This document shows, piece after piece, positions 26,300-35,410 of a DNA stretch of 64,000 bases (the stretch's first letter is position 1; every line of letters starts with the position of its first letter). The position numbers and the translations under genes were made by a program. Source of the DNA: an uncultured Candidatus Poseidoniales archaeon (GTDB taxonomy: Archaea > Thermoplasmatota > Poseidoniia > Poseidoniales > Thalassarchaeaceae); contig CACJKA010000002.1 in assembly GCA_902593945.1 (NCBI GenBank), positions 16,807 through 80,806 of the forward strand, written 5' to 3'. Under the pieces are notes generated by a model. It worked only from the letters and a program-made list of their open reading frames with translations. It was not told the origin of the DNA and did not search any database.

Positions 26300-27318
26300 T
26301 TACCCCTAAGATTGCACCGTGGAAAAAAGATCGAGTTCAAGAGTTGACAGATGTTTTAAATTCTGACGGAGTTGTTGGGATTGTCGATGTTGGCGGAGTT
26401 CCTGCTGGAAACATGTTAGACATGAGAAGTAATCTAAGAGATTCAATGAAAATTACTATGGCTAAGAAAACATTGATTAGGTTAGCATGGGAAAATTCTG
26501 GGAGAAATAGTGAAGAGTTAGAAAATCTAATGGAAAGCGCTATTCAACCTTGTATAGTTCAATCTGATAAATTAAATCCGTTCGAATTATTCTTAGAACT
26601 TGAAAAAACACGTCAAGGACGTGCTGCTAAAGAAGGAGAACTTGCTCCTAGCGATATTGTAGTAGAAAAGGGTCCAACTTCATTTGGGCCAGGACCAATC
26701 GTTGGAGAATTCAATGCTGTTGGCATTCCTGCAAAAATCGATAAAGGTAAAGTTGCAATTCAAAAAACTACTACAGTTGTTGAGAAAGGGCAACCTATTT
26801 CTGCAGACTTAGGGATAATGCTAGCAAAATTAGATATTAATCCTATAGAGATTGGAATTATCTTAACTGGTGCAATTGAAGATGGTTTCTTCTTCCCTGC
26901 ATCTGCATTGAATATTGATTTGGATCAAACTCGTACAGATATTATTACAGCAACATCAGGGGCATTCAACCTTGCATGCAACGTGCGTTGGTTCTCTGAA
27001 CAAACAATGCCAACACTGCTTTCGAAAGCAAGTGGAGAGGCTTTGTCAGTTGCTGTTGAGGCAGGAGTTACAAATGAAACAACCTCGCCTCTATTCATTT
27101 CACGTGCCAACGCACGTGCTTTGGCCCTAGCAGGCCAATTAGATTCCTCTGCACTGGACGATGAGTTGTCAGCAGCACTTGGTGCTGCTGCTTCAACGGC
27201 TAGTGAGTCGGTTGTTGCAGCCTCTAATGCAACTGAAGAAGTAGCTGAAGCTACTGAAGAGGAAGAAGAGGAAGAGGAGACACAGGAGTTCGGTGGACTT
27301 GGTGATCTCTTCGGCTAA
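26296..27318 (+). CDS. rpl10: Acidic ribosomal stalk protein L10 (P0-like)
   Basis: A 340-residue archaeal L10/P0 that anchors L12 dimers to the ribosome. The N-terminal rRNA-binding domain (PWKKDRVQELTDVL, KITMAKKTLIRLAW) is followed by the archaeal/eukaryotic insertion domain (about 110-185, including GPTSFGPGPIVGEF), then helices that bind L12. The C-terminus is alanine-rich, then a run of glutamates and the shared stalk tail GGLGDLFG, which recruits elongation factors. The same tail type ends L12. The start overlaps the L1 stop by 4 bases. Confidence 0.97.
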   Translation: MITPKIAPWKKDRVQELTDVLNSDGVVGIVDVGGVPAGNMLDMRSNLRDSMKITMAKKTLIRLAWENSGRNSEELENLMESAIQPCIVQSDKLNPFELFLELEKTRQGRAAKEGELAPSDIVVEKGPTSFGPGPIVGEFNAVGIPAKIDKGKVAIQKTTTVVEKGQPISADLGIMLAKLDINPIEIGIILTGAIEDGFFFPASALNIDLDQTRTDIITATSGAFNLACNVRWFSEQTMPTLLSKASGEALSVAVEAGVTNETTSPLFISRANARALALAGQLDSSALDDELSAALGAAASTASESVVAASNATEEVAEATEEEEEEEETQEFGGLGDLFG

Positions 27319-27338
27319 ATAAAAAAAGGTGAAATAAA

Positions 27339-27653
27339 ATGGAATATGTATATGCTGCAATGTTACTGCACTCTGCGGAAAAGGAAATTGATGATAAGGC
27401 TGTCACAGCGGTTCTAACTGCTGCTGGCGTAGATGTTGATGGTGCTCGAGTTAAGGCTCTTGTTTCATCACTAGGGTCTGTTGACATCGGTGAAGCAATG
27501 GCAACTGCTGTTGCTGCTCCTGTTGCTGCTGCACCAGCAGCTGCTGGTGGCGGTTCGTCCGCTGCTGAAGCAGCTCCTGCTGAAGCAGCAGTTGAAGAAG
27601 AGGAAGAAGACGACGGTGCGGGCTTTGAAGGCCTCGGATCTCTCTTCGGATAA
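27339..27653 (+). CDS. rpl12: Ribosomal stalk protein L12 (P1-type)
   Basis: A 104-residue archaeal/eukaryotic-type acidic stalk protein. The N-terminal dimerisation domain (MEYVYAAMLLHSAEKEI, then VDVDGARVKALVSSL) precedes an alanine-rich hinge and an acidic tail ending in the consensus GFEGLGSLFG, which contacts translation factors. It follows L10 by 20 bases with an aggtga ribosome binding site. It closes the ribosomal operon, and a hairpin downstream probably terminates transcription. Confidence 0.97.
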   Translation: MEYVYAAMLLHSAEKEIDDKAVTAVLTAAGVDVDGARVKALVSSLGSVDIGEAMATAVAAPVAAAPAAAGGGSSAAEAAPAEAAVEEEEEDDGAGFEGLGSLFG

Positions 27654-27680
27654 GACTGTAAACGAAGCGAAATAAATTGT

Positions 27681-27705
27681 ACTTCGGTTTCCGAAGTTGT
27701 TTGTG
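27681..27705 (+). terminator. Hairpin terminator after the ribosomal protein operon
   Basis: ACTTCGG (27681-27687) pairs perfectly with CCGAAGT (27691-27697) around a TTT loop, followed by a T-rich stretch (tgtttgtg). It lies 28 bases after the L12 stop and before the convergent YchF-like gene, so it may end transcripts from both sides. Confidence 0.65.
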
Positions 27706-27737
27706 CGGATGCTTGACTCTAGAAAATGATTTAGACG

Positions 27738-29021
27738 CTACTTCTTAGCATGAATACTGATTACATCTCCATTTTGTAACTCATATTCTGCACCAATTAC
27801 TCGGCCGCTTTTCGCATCTGTTGCTCTAATGAAACCATCTCCAAGATCAGAGTGAACAGCATATGCCAAACCTTTGGCAGTGGTTCCTTCTGAAACTAAA
27901 ATTGCGTCTGGAAGAATATTGCCGTCTCCATCGACCCAATGAGAATCATCTTGAACAGGGTAAGCAACATTTCTATTTAATCTGTCAAAGACTACTGAAG
28001 AAAGTAAACCCAGTAAACCTCCTCCCGGTAAATCCGAAAGTGTTTGAGAAATATTTGACAGAGCATTTCGTTGTGCGTCAGATAAATTCTTTTCTCCCAT
28101 ATCTGTGATAGAGAAATTAGATGTCCCTGAATTTAACTCAATTAAACCAGCCTTGGATGCTCTGTGTAGAGCTAATTCTGCTTCCGCACTCGTCAAAATC
28201 ACTTTCCCACCCTGAGATTCTACAATCGATGATAATTCTAGTTCTGAATTCTTGTTCTTATCCGCTTTATTTGCAGCTACAGATATTGGGAAGAGTAGGG
28301 AACGAATAGTTCCTGCCATTGTCATTAATTCATCATTCCCCCATGACCAAGGTACTCCTGATTCAGGGTGTTTCTCATTGACTGATAATATCCCTGCATT
28401 TACATGATAATCGGTAGCTCCTATTCCAGACAATTGATCGATTAGAAACTTGGATAGTGCTTTTTCTCCTTCTGACTGAACTCTCCGAGCACCTCTAGAC
28501 CAACTTGATTGAATAATACCAACAATCCAAGCATCAATCTCATTTAGAAGAAAATTATATTCTTCAATTGGCTTAGAGCCTCCTTCCCCAACAGGATTGC
28601 CCTCTATATCTGTTGAACCTGAAATGTCGATTACCTGAATTAGAGCGTCGCAACGCGCTAAATCTGAAAGGAATTGATTACCTCTTCCACGCCCCTCATG
28701 AGCACCAGGAACTAATCCTGCAACATCAACTAAAGTTACTGGAACTAATCTTTGATAGCCTCTGCAAGAACCGGATTTGGGGGTACAAATACTTCCTCCA
28801 CGAGGGTCTTTATCATCAACTTTCGACATCCTACCTTGCTCTTCTTTTTTCTTACGTAGAATCTTACAAGCACAACTTTCTCTCAGAGGTAACCAAGCAA
28901 TACCAACATTTGGTTCAATTGTAGTAAATGGATAATTAGCTATTTCTACAGGAGTTTCTGTTAGTGCAGAAAAGGTTGTTGATTTACCAACATTAGGTTT
29001 ACCAACAAGTCCAATACGCAT
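27738..29021 (-). CDS. YchF/OLA1-like GTPase of the OBG family with TGS domain
   Basis: A P-loop GTPase/ATPase of about 427 residues. G1 is GKPNVGKST near the start, the G2 segment is YPFTTIEPNVG, G3 is DVAGLVPGAHEGRGRGNQF, and the G4 region has NKAD (AANKADKNK). The C-terminal 75 residues form a TGS domain. The archaeal-specific cysteine-bearing insert (ESCACKILRKKKEE, then CTPKSGSC) sits after G2. Such proteins bind ribosomes and act in translation or stress. I prefer the ATG at 29021, which places the G1 strand at the usual distance; a further ATG lies four codons upstream. It faces the ribosomal operon convergently. Confidence 0.9.
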   Translation of the reverse strand: MRIGLVGKPNVGKSTTFSALTETPVEIANYPFTTIEPNVGIAWLPLRESCACKILRKKKEEQGRMSKVDDKDPRGGSICTPKSGSCRGYQRLVPVTLVDVAGLVPGAHEGRGRGNQFLSDLARCDALIQVIDISGSTDIEGNPVGEGGSKPIEEYNFLLNEIDAWIVGIIQSSWSRGARRVQSEGEKALSKFLIDQLSGIGATDYHVNAGILSVNEKHPESGVPWSWGNDELMTMAGTIRSLLFPISVAANKADKNKNSELELSSIVESQGGKVILTSAEAELALHRASKAGLIELNSGTSNFSITDMGEKNLSDAQRNALSNISQTLSDLPGGGLLGLLSSVVFDRLNRNVAYPVQDDSHWVDGDGNILPDAILVSEGTTAKGLAYAVHSDLGDGFIRATDAKSGRVIGAEYELQNGDVISIHAKK

Positions 29022-29093
29022 ATCTACACCCATATTAGATAAAAGAAATTTTATTATTAGAATAAAACATAATTATCTTTTTCTCTACATTAA

Positions 29094-30884
29094 TTACCCT
29101 TGTTCAGTCATGTACTTGTCTATATCAGTACCATCTGCTGGCCGCCATGTCCATTTTCCTTCTTTCTTATATCGAACATAGAGTTTAGTAGGAGTTGTGG
29201 AATCTGATAATTGTTCAAGTGATGTTGCATTACCTTTTACATTATCTTCTTCAGTAGGACATACTTCAGTATCAAGATCTGCTCCACTCGCAAGGATTCT
29301 ACGAACAGTCATAGGAGATACAAGAAAATATGATTCAACGGAAATAGATGATGAGTTTACTGATTTCTGCGAAATTAATTCACCTCTAAACATTCCAGTA
29401 ACCATATTCAATGAATGTAATATTGCTCCTATTACTACACCGTAGAACATTACTGAACCCAATTTACGGAGTTCTTCAGACAGAGCACTTGGGTCTTCGA
29501 CCATCATCTCCATTAGAGCCATGTCCATAAAATCAGCAACCATTGTAATCGACAAGCCGAAAATTGCTCCTCCTGTCATCATTAAGTAACCCCATCTTGC
29601 TCTACTATTGGAAAATAAATGCCTACCAGTTAGTTCAGGATAAAGGCTTAGAGCAGCCCCAAGCGATAGTGGAACTAGAACTAACCAACCAGACATGACA
29701 GACATGGAATTAGCAATACCTACTAATTCCAAAGTACCACTAACTGTATCTGTTTGAACAAAAAGTGAGCCTAAAACAATAGGAACAATTGCCCACGCGC
29801 CTAAGTTAAGTTCGGCATTTCCAGGATAATCGGGAGAGTCTACGAAAGCATCGGAACCCCTCATTGTGATCAGCATATTACTGGCAAAGGCAAGTACTGG
29901 TATAGAAACGAGGGCCATCAAGAAAGTAGCGGCTAACATATCTTGATTCGAGAAAGATACAACATTATTTTCTGCTAATGGCCCGAAAGCGTCCATAACC
30001 ATCTGACCATGAATATCTCCAAATGGATTAATGGTAATAATACTGCCAAAAAGAGTTACGCCAACCAATGTCTTGGACCAAAGAGGGTTTCCGGATGCAA
30101 AAGATGAGGCGTAAAGAGCAACTCCGGCTACTCCAGCGAAAATGAAGGCCCCTCCAAATAAATGATATGAAAGCCATTGACCGGCACTATCATCTACAGC
30201 ACCCGAAATTATAGAAATTATACTTAAGATAGGATTACTCAGTAATGCAATTAATATTAACCAACCAGGAAGCGCCATTTTTCTTGTTCTATTTGCAAAT
30301 GTCAATAATTGATTGAGAATAACTGCAAATAAGGCAATAGCATTTATTGCGGTCCCTAAAGGTATTATCTCAATACCAAGAATCATATTGTTTTGAGAAC
30401 CTACGACTAGAACTAATACAGAAATTGTCCAAACAAATGAAACTAAATTGGCATTAGTTTCACTGGCTAATTCGGTCCCTGCTAGTTTTGGTATGATGTG
30501 AAAACTAGAACCTATTACTAACATAGATACTGAACCGTATATTGTAGCATAAACACCAGCAGATGCTAGCTCATCGGCATTAGCAACAAAGCCCCATGAA
30601 GCAAGAGAATGGAGAGCATTTGGATCATGTGTTAACCACATACTGATGAATGTAAATGTAGAGGCTAAAATTAGCCACAATGTGCCTTGAAATATCCAAG
30701 ACCTAGCGCCAGATCCTGGACGTCCCTCTACTAAATCTGAACCTGGCCCTAAGGCTTTCTCAAGCATGAAAGAGACTGTTCCTTTTGCCACGTCGGAAAA
30801 TATCCATAATCCTCTCTGAATCAAGAAGAAAACAATAAATAATGAAATCCAAAAATAAAACATTGTTGTTAATACTATATCCAT
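29094..30884 (-). CDS. Divergent heme-copper oxidase subunit I-like membrane protein
   Basis: A 596-residue protein with about 13 transmembrane helices and a 100-residue soluble tail. It resembles CcoN of cbb3-type cytochrome oxidases in hydrophobic pattern and segments: SSFHIIPKLAG, SYHLFGGAFIFAGVAG, FGDIHGQMV and LSLYPELTGRHLF. Compared from memory, the low-spin heme His (RPLHTNAV in CcoN) is replaced in ASAGVYATIYG, and the paired heme ligands (HVH) appear as SMS in NSMSVMSG; one CuB-type His in YHLFGG and one in DIHGQ remain. The ATG at 30884 follows a GAGGTGA site. A small two-helix protein gene lies directly upstream. Confidence 0.55.
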   Translation of the reverse strand: MDIVLTTMFYFWISLFIVFFLIQRGLWIFSDVAKGTVSFMLEKALGPGSDLVEGRPGSGARSWIFQGTLWLILASTFTFISMWLTHDPNALHSLASWGFVANADELASAGVYATIYGSVSMLVIGSSFHIIPKLAGTELASETNANLVSFVWTISVLVLVVGSQNNMILGIEIIPLGTAINAIALFAVILNQLLTFANRTRKMALPGWLILIALLSNPILSIISIISGAVDDSAGQWLSYHLFGGAFIFAGVAGVALYASSFASGNPLWSKTLVGVTLFGSIITINPFGDIHGQMVMDAFGPLAENNVVSFSNQDMLAATFLMALVSIPVLAFASNMLITMRGSDAFVDSPDYPGNAELNLGAWAIVPIVLGSLFVQTDTVSGTLELVGIANSMSVMSGWLVLVPLSLGAALSLYPELTGRHLFSNSRARWGYLMMTGGAIFGLSITMVADFMDMALMEMMVEDPSALSEELRKLGSVMFYGVVIGAILHSLNMVTGMFRGELISQKSVNSSSISVESYFLVSPMTVRRILASGADLDTEVCPTEEDNVKGNATSLEQLSDSTTPTKLYVRYKKEGKWTWRPADGTDIDKYMTEQG

Positions 30885-30894
30885 AATAATCACC

Positions 30895-31173
30895 TCACTC
30901 GCTAGTTGCCTCTAATAATAAACGCCCCACAATAGAGAATATTCCAATCATTATACCTAGTATAAAGAACCAAATTCCAGAGTCAAATACTCCACTAAAA
31001 ACGGGAATTAAGTCCGAAATTACCGGCAAATCTTGCCCAGGATAAAGTATACTATAAAGCAATAAGAAAGAGAGTGAAAAGACTGTTCCTACAACAATGA
31101 ATACCCATGAACCCGATGGTTCTTTTTCACCTTGAAGAAAAACGTCTGCGGAGTCTGTTGTATTGATTGACAT
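30895..31173 (-). CDS. Small two-helix membrane protein, probable partner of the oxidase-like subunit
   Basis: A 92-residue protein of unknown family. Two transmembrane helices are visible (about 24-43 and 68-88) joined by a 24-residue loop with PGQDLPVISD. The stop codon sits within the ribosome binding site of the oxidase-like gene, so the two genes are tightly coupled and the products probably form one complex. It has no cysteine or histidine that could act as a metal ligand. It could be a small accessory subunit like those of heme-copper oxidases. Confidence 0.7.
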   Translation of the reverse strand: MSINTTDSADVFLQGEKEPSGSWVFIVVGTVFSLSFLLLYSILYPGQDLPVISDLIPVFSGVFDSGIWFFILGIMIGIFSIVGRLLLEATSE

Positions 31174-31261
31174 GGCTACACCTCTAGATATCCCGTTAAG
31201 GATATTACTACCAACGGAGATTCAGCCTTAAGTATTAGCCGATAGGATAATCGATTCGACA

Positions 31262-32416
31262 TTAAGGTGCACGGACTATATCTACTCGAGATAAACGCCT
31301 ATCTCTTCCCTGACCCATAGGAACCGGTAATGATAAATCATTTTCAATTTCTGTTTTCCAAACCTTTTTGCATTCGCAATCAAGGCCCTTAAATTCTCTT
31401 AAGTTTCTCGAAACAGAATACCTTTCTATTGCGGCTACCACCTCTGCATCGCATTTTTTGCAATTGTGTGCACCTCTTATTCGGCCACCAGCTGTTGGAT
31501 GCACAATAGTACGACAATCAGAATCTATAATTTGGTGATGGGTTCTCTCAATCATTTCAACAAGTGACCAGAGCCATGGAGGGCGATATTCTCTATTTCT
31601 AAATATTCTATCAACAACAGTGTTTTTCTGAATGTTCATTGGATTGATAGAAACCTCATCAGAGAGAGGTGCTACTTGTACTAACCATTCTGAAGTTAAA
31701 TTTAGAGCATCTCCCTCTGACATAAAAGGTGGTTTGAAAAGTAAGTAAGTTTTGACACGTAACCCCGCTTTCCTCAAATTATCTACAGACTTTCTCCATG
31801 TTTTTGTAGAGAATCCTTTGTTACAATGAAAACGTAGAACTGTATCATCGTATGCTTCTAGTCCGATTGCAACAGTACAACCTGGATGCCGTTCTGCTAC
31901 CCATGCTAATTTATCCGGGTTACACAAATGTGCTTGAGCCTCAACAACTAATTCTAATCCTCTTTCATAAGTTTCTCTAAGAACCATTTCTTGCCATTCA
32001 GGAGGATTTTCTCGATCTTCAAAAAATGTCCCAGAAGTATATACTTTAACCATTTTACAGCCTTCAAAATCATTTGTTAATCTTTTGGCTTCTTCCCATT
32101 GGGCGGATAAATCATTTGCAGTAACGTCATCTCTGACATCATTAAAATATCCACAAAAAGTACATCCGGATTTCCACCACCATACGCAACCTCTAGTTCT
32201 CAAGATAACTGTTGCAGCAGTACAACTAGTACCATCCTGTAACATCTCAGGAGTTTTGTAAACGGTTGCAGGTTTGGTCGCGTCCCAAGATTCTCTGCGA
32301 GAAATTGATTGTGGTGTATTCTCGGGGGCCTTCACTAGATGATGGATTTTGACGGCTTTCTTGCCGTCTCCCAATATCCCAGAAGCCCCTTTCACAGCCC
32401 CTCGGTTAGTTTCCAA
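31262..32416 (-). CDS. raSEA: Archaeosine biosynthesis radical SAM protein RaSEA
   Basis: A 384-residue radical SAM enzyme of the archaeal Elp3-like family that, with ArcS, makes the tRNA base archaeosine at position 15. The cluster motif is GCVWWWKSGCTFCGYFN (C-x7-C-x2-C), an unusual spacing typical of this group. Later segments VKVYTSGTFF, VEAQAHLCNPDKL and VSINPMNIQKNTVV match it. Two C-terminal cysteine pairs (NCKKC and DCEC) may bind zinc. The start shown is a TTG at 32416; a GTG seven codons on is an alternative. It supports an archaeal origin. Confidence 0.88.
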   Translation of the reverse strand: METNRGAVKGASGILGDGKKAVKIHHLVKAPENTPQSISRRESWDATKPATVYKTPEMLQDGTSCTAATVILRTRGCVWWWKSGCTFCGYFNDVRDDVTANDLSAQWEEAKRLTNDFEGCKMVKVYTSGTFFEDRENPPEWQEMVLRETYERGLELVVEAQAHLCNPDKLAWVAERHPGCTVAIGLEAYDDTVLRFHCNKGFSTKTWRKSVDNLRKAGLRVKTYLLFKPPFMSEGDALNLTSEWLVQVAPLSDEVSINPMNIQKNTVVDRIFRNREYRPPWLWSLVEMIERTHHQIIDSDCRTIVHPTAGGRIRGAHNCKKCDAEVVAAIERYSVSRNLREFKGLDCECKKVWKTEIENDLSLPVPMGQGRDRRLSRVDIVRAP

Positions 32417-32483
32417 CTATTGATACTGCCGTCGCCAAAAACATCTTGTTAAGAGTGCTCTAGGGTCAAATATTGGTGATGCA

Positions 32484-33239
32484 GTGAGGTCTTTCACAAT
32501 TGTACAGAATTTATTAACTGCCTTGGTTATTCCGTTTCTAGCATCTATTGTTGGAATTTCTGCTTTACCCGGAGTATATGTTTTCTACAAGATTCTAGAT
32601 CTAACTAATACCAATCCTGGATCTTTCTTATCTTCCGATATAGATTCAATGCCGATTATTTTAGATTTTGCGATTACAGGAATTTCAACCGGAATGGCAG
32701 TGATGACTTGGGGGATTAGTTTAGTGATTATTTGTGGAGTACTTGGGGGGTTATTTAGACCAAGATTAGATCCTGGAAGATATCCTCTACAGTCATTTGT
32801 GACAATTCAATGGGCTTGGTCAATGATTTTCCATAGGATTGCATTATTCTTTTTGCCATTCCTAGTTCCATCATTTATTGGAAATATTTACTATCGATTA
32901 TCAGGGGCTAAGTTAGGGCAAGGAGTACAGATCAATAGTGCACATCTCAATGATGCTGGTTCGGTAACATTAGGGGACAGAGTAGTCATTGGAGGAAAAG
33001 CAATAATCAATGCACATTTAACAGAAAGTGGAGAATTAGTAATGTCTCCAGTAGTTATTGGAAATGGTGCATTGATTGGAATGGGGTCTGTAATTCAACC
33101 GGGTTGTACAATAGGTGAAAATGCTGTTGTTGCATCCAGAGCAGTAGTTCCAAAGTGGACTAACATACCTGATGGGGAAGTATGGGCTGGAATACCTGCA
33201 AAGTGCATAAAGCGTGCAGATGGTACAAAACCTGAATAA
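32484..33239 (+). CDS. Membrane-anchored hexapeptide-repeat acyltransferase-like protein
   Basis: A 251-residue protein. The N-terminal 120 residues contain two to three hydrophobic helices. From about residue 135 it has left-handed beta-helix hexapeptide repeats (GSVTLGDRVVIGG, PVVIGNGALIGMGSVIQPGCTIGENAVVASRAVVPKW), ending in a PAKCIKR segment typical of sugar or lipid O-acyltransferases. The substrate is unknown. The start codon is GTG and no good ribosome binding site is visible, so the N-terminus is uncertain. It is convergent with the coiled-coil gene with no spacing. Confidence 0.75.
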   Translation: MRSFTIVQNLLTALVIPFLASIVGISALPGVYVFYKILDLTNTNPGSFLSSDIDSMPIILDFAITGISTGMAVMTWGISLVIICGVLGGLFRPRLDPGRYPLQSFVTIQWAWSMIFHRIALFFLPFLVPSFIGNIYYRLSGAKLGQGVQINSAHLNDAGSVTLGDRVVIGGKAIINAHLTESGELVMSPVVIGNGALIGMGSVIQPGCTIGENAVVASRAVVPKWTNIPDGEVWAGIPAKCIKRADGTKPE

Positions 33240-33875
33240 TCAGTCTTCTGATTCTTCTTCAGGGAGTTCTTCAGACATCTCTTGAGCGTGTGCAACTGCT
33301 TCTTCTGCTGCATCTAGGGCTTCATCCATTCTAGACTTGAAAGTGTCTTGTTTCTTTGCGAATTCAGCACTCTTTTCGATAGCGGAATCAATCATTTCGT
33401 ATCTTGTCTGTATTGCTTGATTCAGATTTTCAAATAATTTCATATGTTGGACATACCAATCGTCTCTAGCTGTAAGTTCCACTTGAGCCGTTTGTAATGC
33501 TTCATCAAGTTCCTCTGCTACTTCGAAAACACGGCCCAGTCTTGCTTTTTCACGAGTATACATCTCTTCCGTTTTCTCCAGCTTTGGCTCAAGATGTTTG
33601 ATTCTAGTAGAAGACTTTGCTCCTTCCATTTCCATCTCATGGATTCTATTGTCCTTATCTGAAAGGAGAGTTTCCATACCTTCTCTCTCGATTTCTTTAT
33701 CGATTGCTTCTTTCTCTAAAACATCAATAATGGCATTTTTCTCTTCAAGTTCTTGCTCAACTTTACGATAAGCAACGTATAGTTTCTCTAGTCGATCTGA
33801 TTCTTCAACTAATCTTTCCTCTAGTTGTTTGATACGATTTTCTGGCGTTATTGAACCGCCTTCATCATTACTCAT
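33240..33875 (-). CDS. Coiled-coil protein of unknown function
   Basis: A 211-residue protein dominated by heptad-like charged helices (about residues 8-110 and 115-200), rich in Glu, Lys and Leu, with no signal peptide or catalytic motif. Such proteins are usually structural or scaffold-like, but nothing specific can be assigned. A strong aggtgaggg ribosome binding site precedes the ATG. It lies between the acyltransferase gene (convergent, adjacent) and the M20 peptidase (same strand, 84 bases upstream). Confidence 0.75.
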   Translation of the reverse strand: MSNDEGGSITPENRIKQLEERLVEESDRLEKLYVAYRKVEQELEEKNAIIDVLEKEAIDKEIEREGMETLLSDKDNRIHEMEMEGAKSSTRIKHLEPKLEKTEEMYTREKARLGRVFEVAEELDEALQTAQVELTARDDWYVQHMKLFENLNQAIQTRYEMIDSAIEKSAEFAKKQDTFKSRMDEALDAAEEAVAHAQEMSEELPEEESED

Positions 33876-33959
33876 TGGATACCCTCACCTTCCTCGAATC
33901 ATATCCTCGCTTTAACTTCGGCGGATTCTTTGTCTAAGAATTGCTGATTTCTAGTCTAT

Positions 33960-35372
33960 TTATTGAGATAATGCTGCAATAGTTGCAGATAATACTGCAG
34001 TCAATCTTTTCGACGAAGGAATATGTAATTTTTCATCAGGGCCATGAGCATTATTTCCTGGACCACCAGTACCTGTACAGAAGAACTGTGCAGAAGGATA
34101 TTTTTTCTGCATCATTGCCATAAATGGAATTGTTCCTCCCACCCAAGTAGCCATTGGAGGATATCCACTAATATGCAAAGATGCAGTAGAAAGAGCATCA
34201 GCAATTTTCCCATCCATAGTAGGAGCATGAAAACCATCTGCTGCCGCATCAGGAATATATTCAACTTGAGAACCATAAGGTGGATTACTCTCTAAGGTTT
34301 CTTTCAAAATAGAATCAATATCTTCCGATAAGACCCCGGGGGGGATTCTGAAACTCAATTTCAGATCAGTATTCGTTCTCAGAACATTACCTGCAGTCTG
34401 AGTTGGAGGAATTCCATCTGCACCAATGACTGACATTGCAGGTCTCCAATTAATATCAAGAAGAATTTCGGCCGCACCCTCATTTTGAGGCCTTAGAGAA
34501 TCTACAACGGGAAGTTGTGACCAAAGTTCATCACCAAGTAAATTACCAAGTTGTTCGGCTTCGTTTCGGACTTTATCACTAATCTCTACATGCATTTCAG
34601 GAATCAAAATTTTTCCAGTACTAGAATCTTCTACTCTATCCAAAAGCATTCTTTGAATTCTAAATGAAGAAGGGATTACTCCTCCAGACATTCCAGAATG
34701 GACACCTTCATTTGATACACGGACTGAAAGATTTCCCGCAACTAATCCCCTCAACGCCTCCGTAACCCAAATGTGTTCATAATCCGGTCCGCCGCTGTCA
34801 AGAACGACTATCAAATCGGGCTCACCTAAATCTTTAGTTAATGATTCAAGATATGGAGGTAAATCATAAGAGCCTGATTCTTCACATGTTTCAATTAGAA
34901 AATGTGAACGAGGATATGGGACTCCTTGCTCTTGTAGCATTTTAAGAGCAGTGACACATACATATCCTCCATATCCATCATCCAAAGCTCCCCTTCCATA
35001 TAACCAAGGATCTCTTCGTACGGCTTTCAATGGATGTAATCCTTCAGACCATAGATTAGGCCTAGATGGTTGTTTATCTAGATGTGAATAGAAAATCACT
35101 TCTCCTGGACCAGTACCTTCGACTGTAACTAAGAGAACGGGAGTTCTTTCGTCTATGCGGTGTATTTTGTATTCCATTCCTTCTAATTCTTGATCTACTA
35201 ACCATTTTGTAAATAATTCAATTGTCGCATCAAGTTCTCCTTTTTCTCTCCAATTAGGTTCGAAACTAGGAGAAAGTGCTTCTATCTTAATAAATTCAGT
35301 TAAACTCGGGATTATTGATTCCTCCCATAACTCATCTGATCTAGCCATTAACCTATCCAAGTCCACGGTCAT
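33960..35372 (-). CDS. M20-family metallopeptidase, carnosine dipeptidase-like
   Basis: A 470-residue zinc peptidase. Metal and catalytic residues are visible: HLD (near 98), the GRGALDDGYGG box with the bridging Asp, the ETCEESGS glutamates (catalytic base and ligand), the Asp in VVLDSGG, and the C-terminal His in NNAHGPDEK. The family hydrolyses dipeptides, or deacylates and desuccinylates amino acid derivatives. The normal dimerisation lid lies between. No transporter is adjacent, so it most likely acts in cytoplasmic peptide turnover. It is near the end of a minus-strand run after the Add-type nuclease. Confidence 0.9.
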   Translation of the reverse strand: MTVDLDRLMARSDELWEESIIPSLTEFIKIEALSPSFEPNWREKGELDATIELFTKWLVDQELEGMEYKIHRIDERTPVLLVTVEGTGPGEVIFYSHLDKQPSRPNLWSEGLHPLKAVRRDPWLYGRGALDDGYGGYVCVTALKMLQEQGVPYPRSHFLIETCEESGSYDLPPYLESLTKDLGEPDLIVVLDSGGPDYEHIWVTEALRGLVAGNLSVRVSNEGVHSGMSGGVIPSSFRIQRMLLDRVEDSSTGKILIPEMHVEISDKVRNEAEQLGNLLGDELWSQLPVVDSLRPQNEGAAEILLDINWRPAMSVIGADGIPPTQTAGNVLRTNTDLKLSFRIPPGVLSEDIDSILKETLESNPPYGSQVEYIPDAAADGFHAPTMDGKIADALSTASLHISGYPPMATWVGGTIPFMAMMQKKYPSAQFFCTGTGGPGNNAHGPDEKLHIPSSKRLTAVLSATIAALSQ

Positions 35373-35410
35373 GTATCCTTCTTAGGTGGCTCAGTCTTTG
35401 AATCTTTGAT

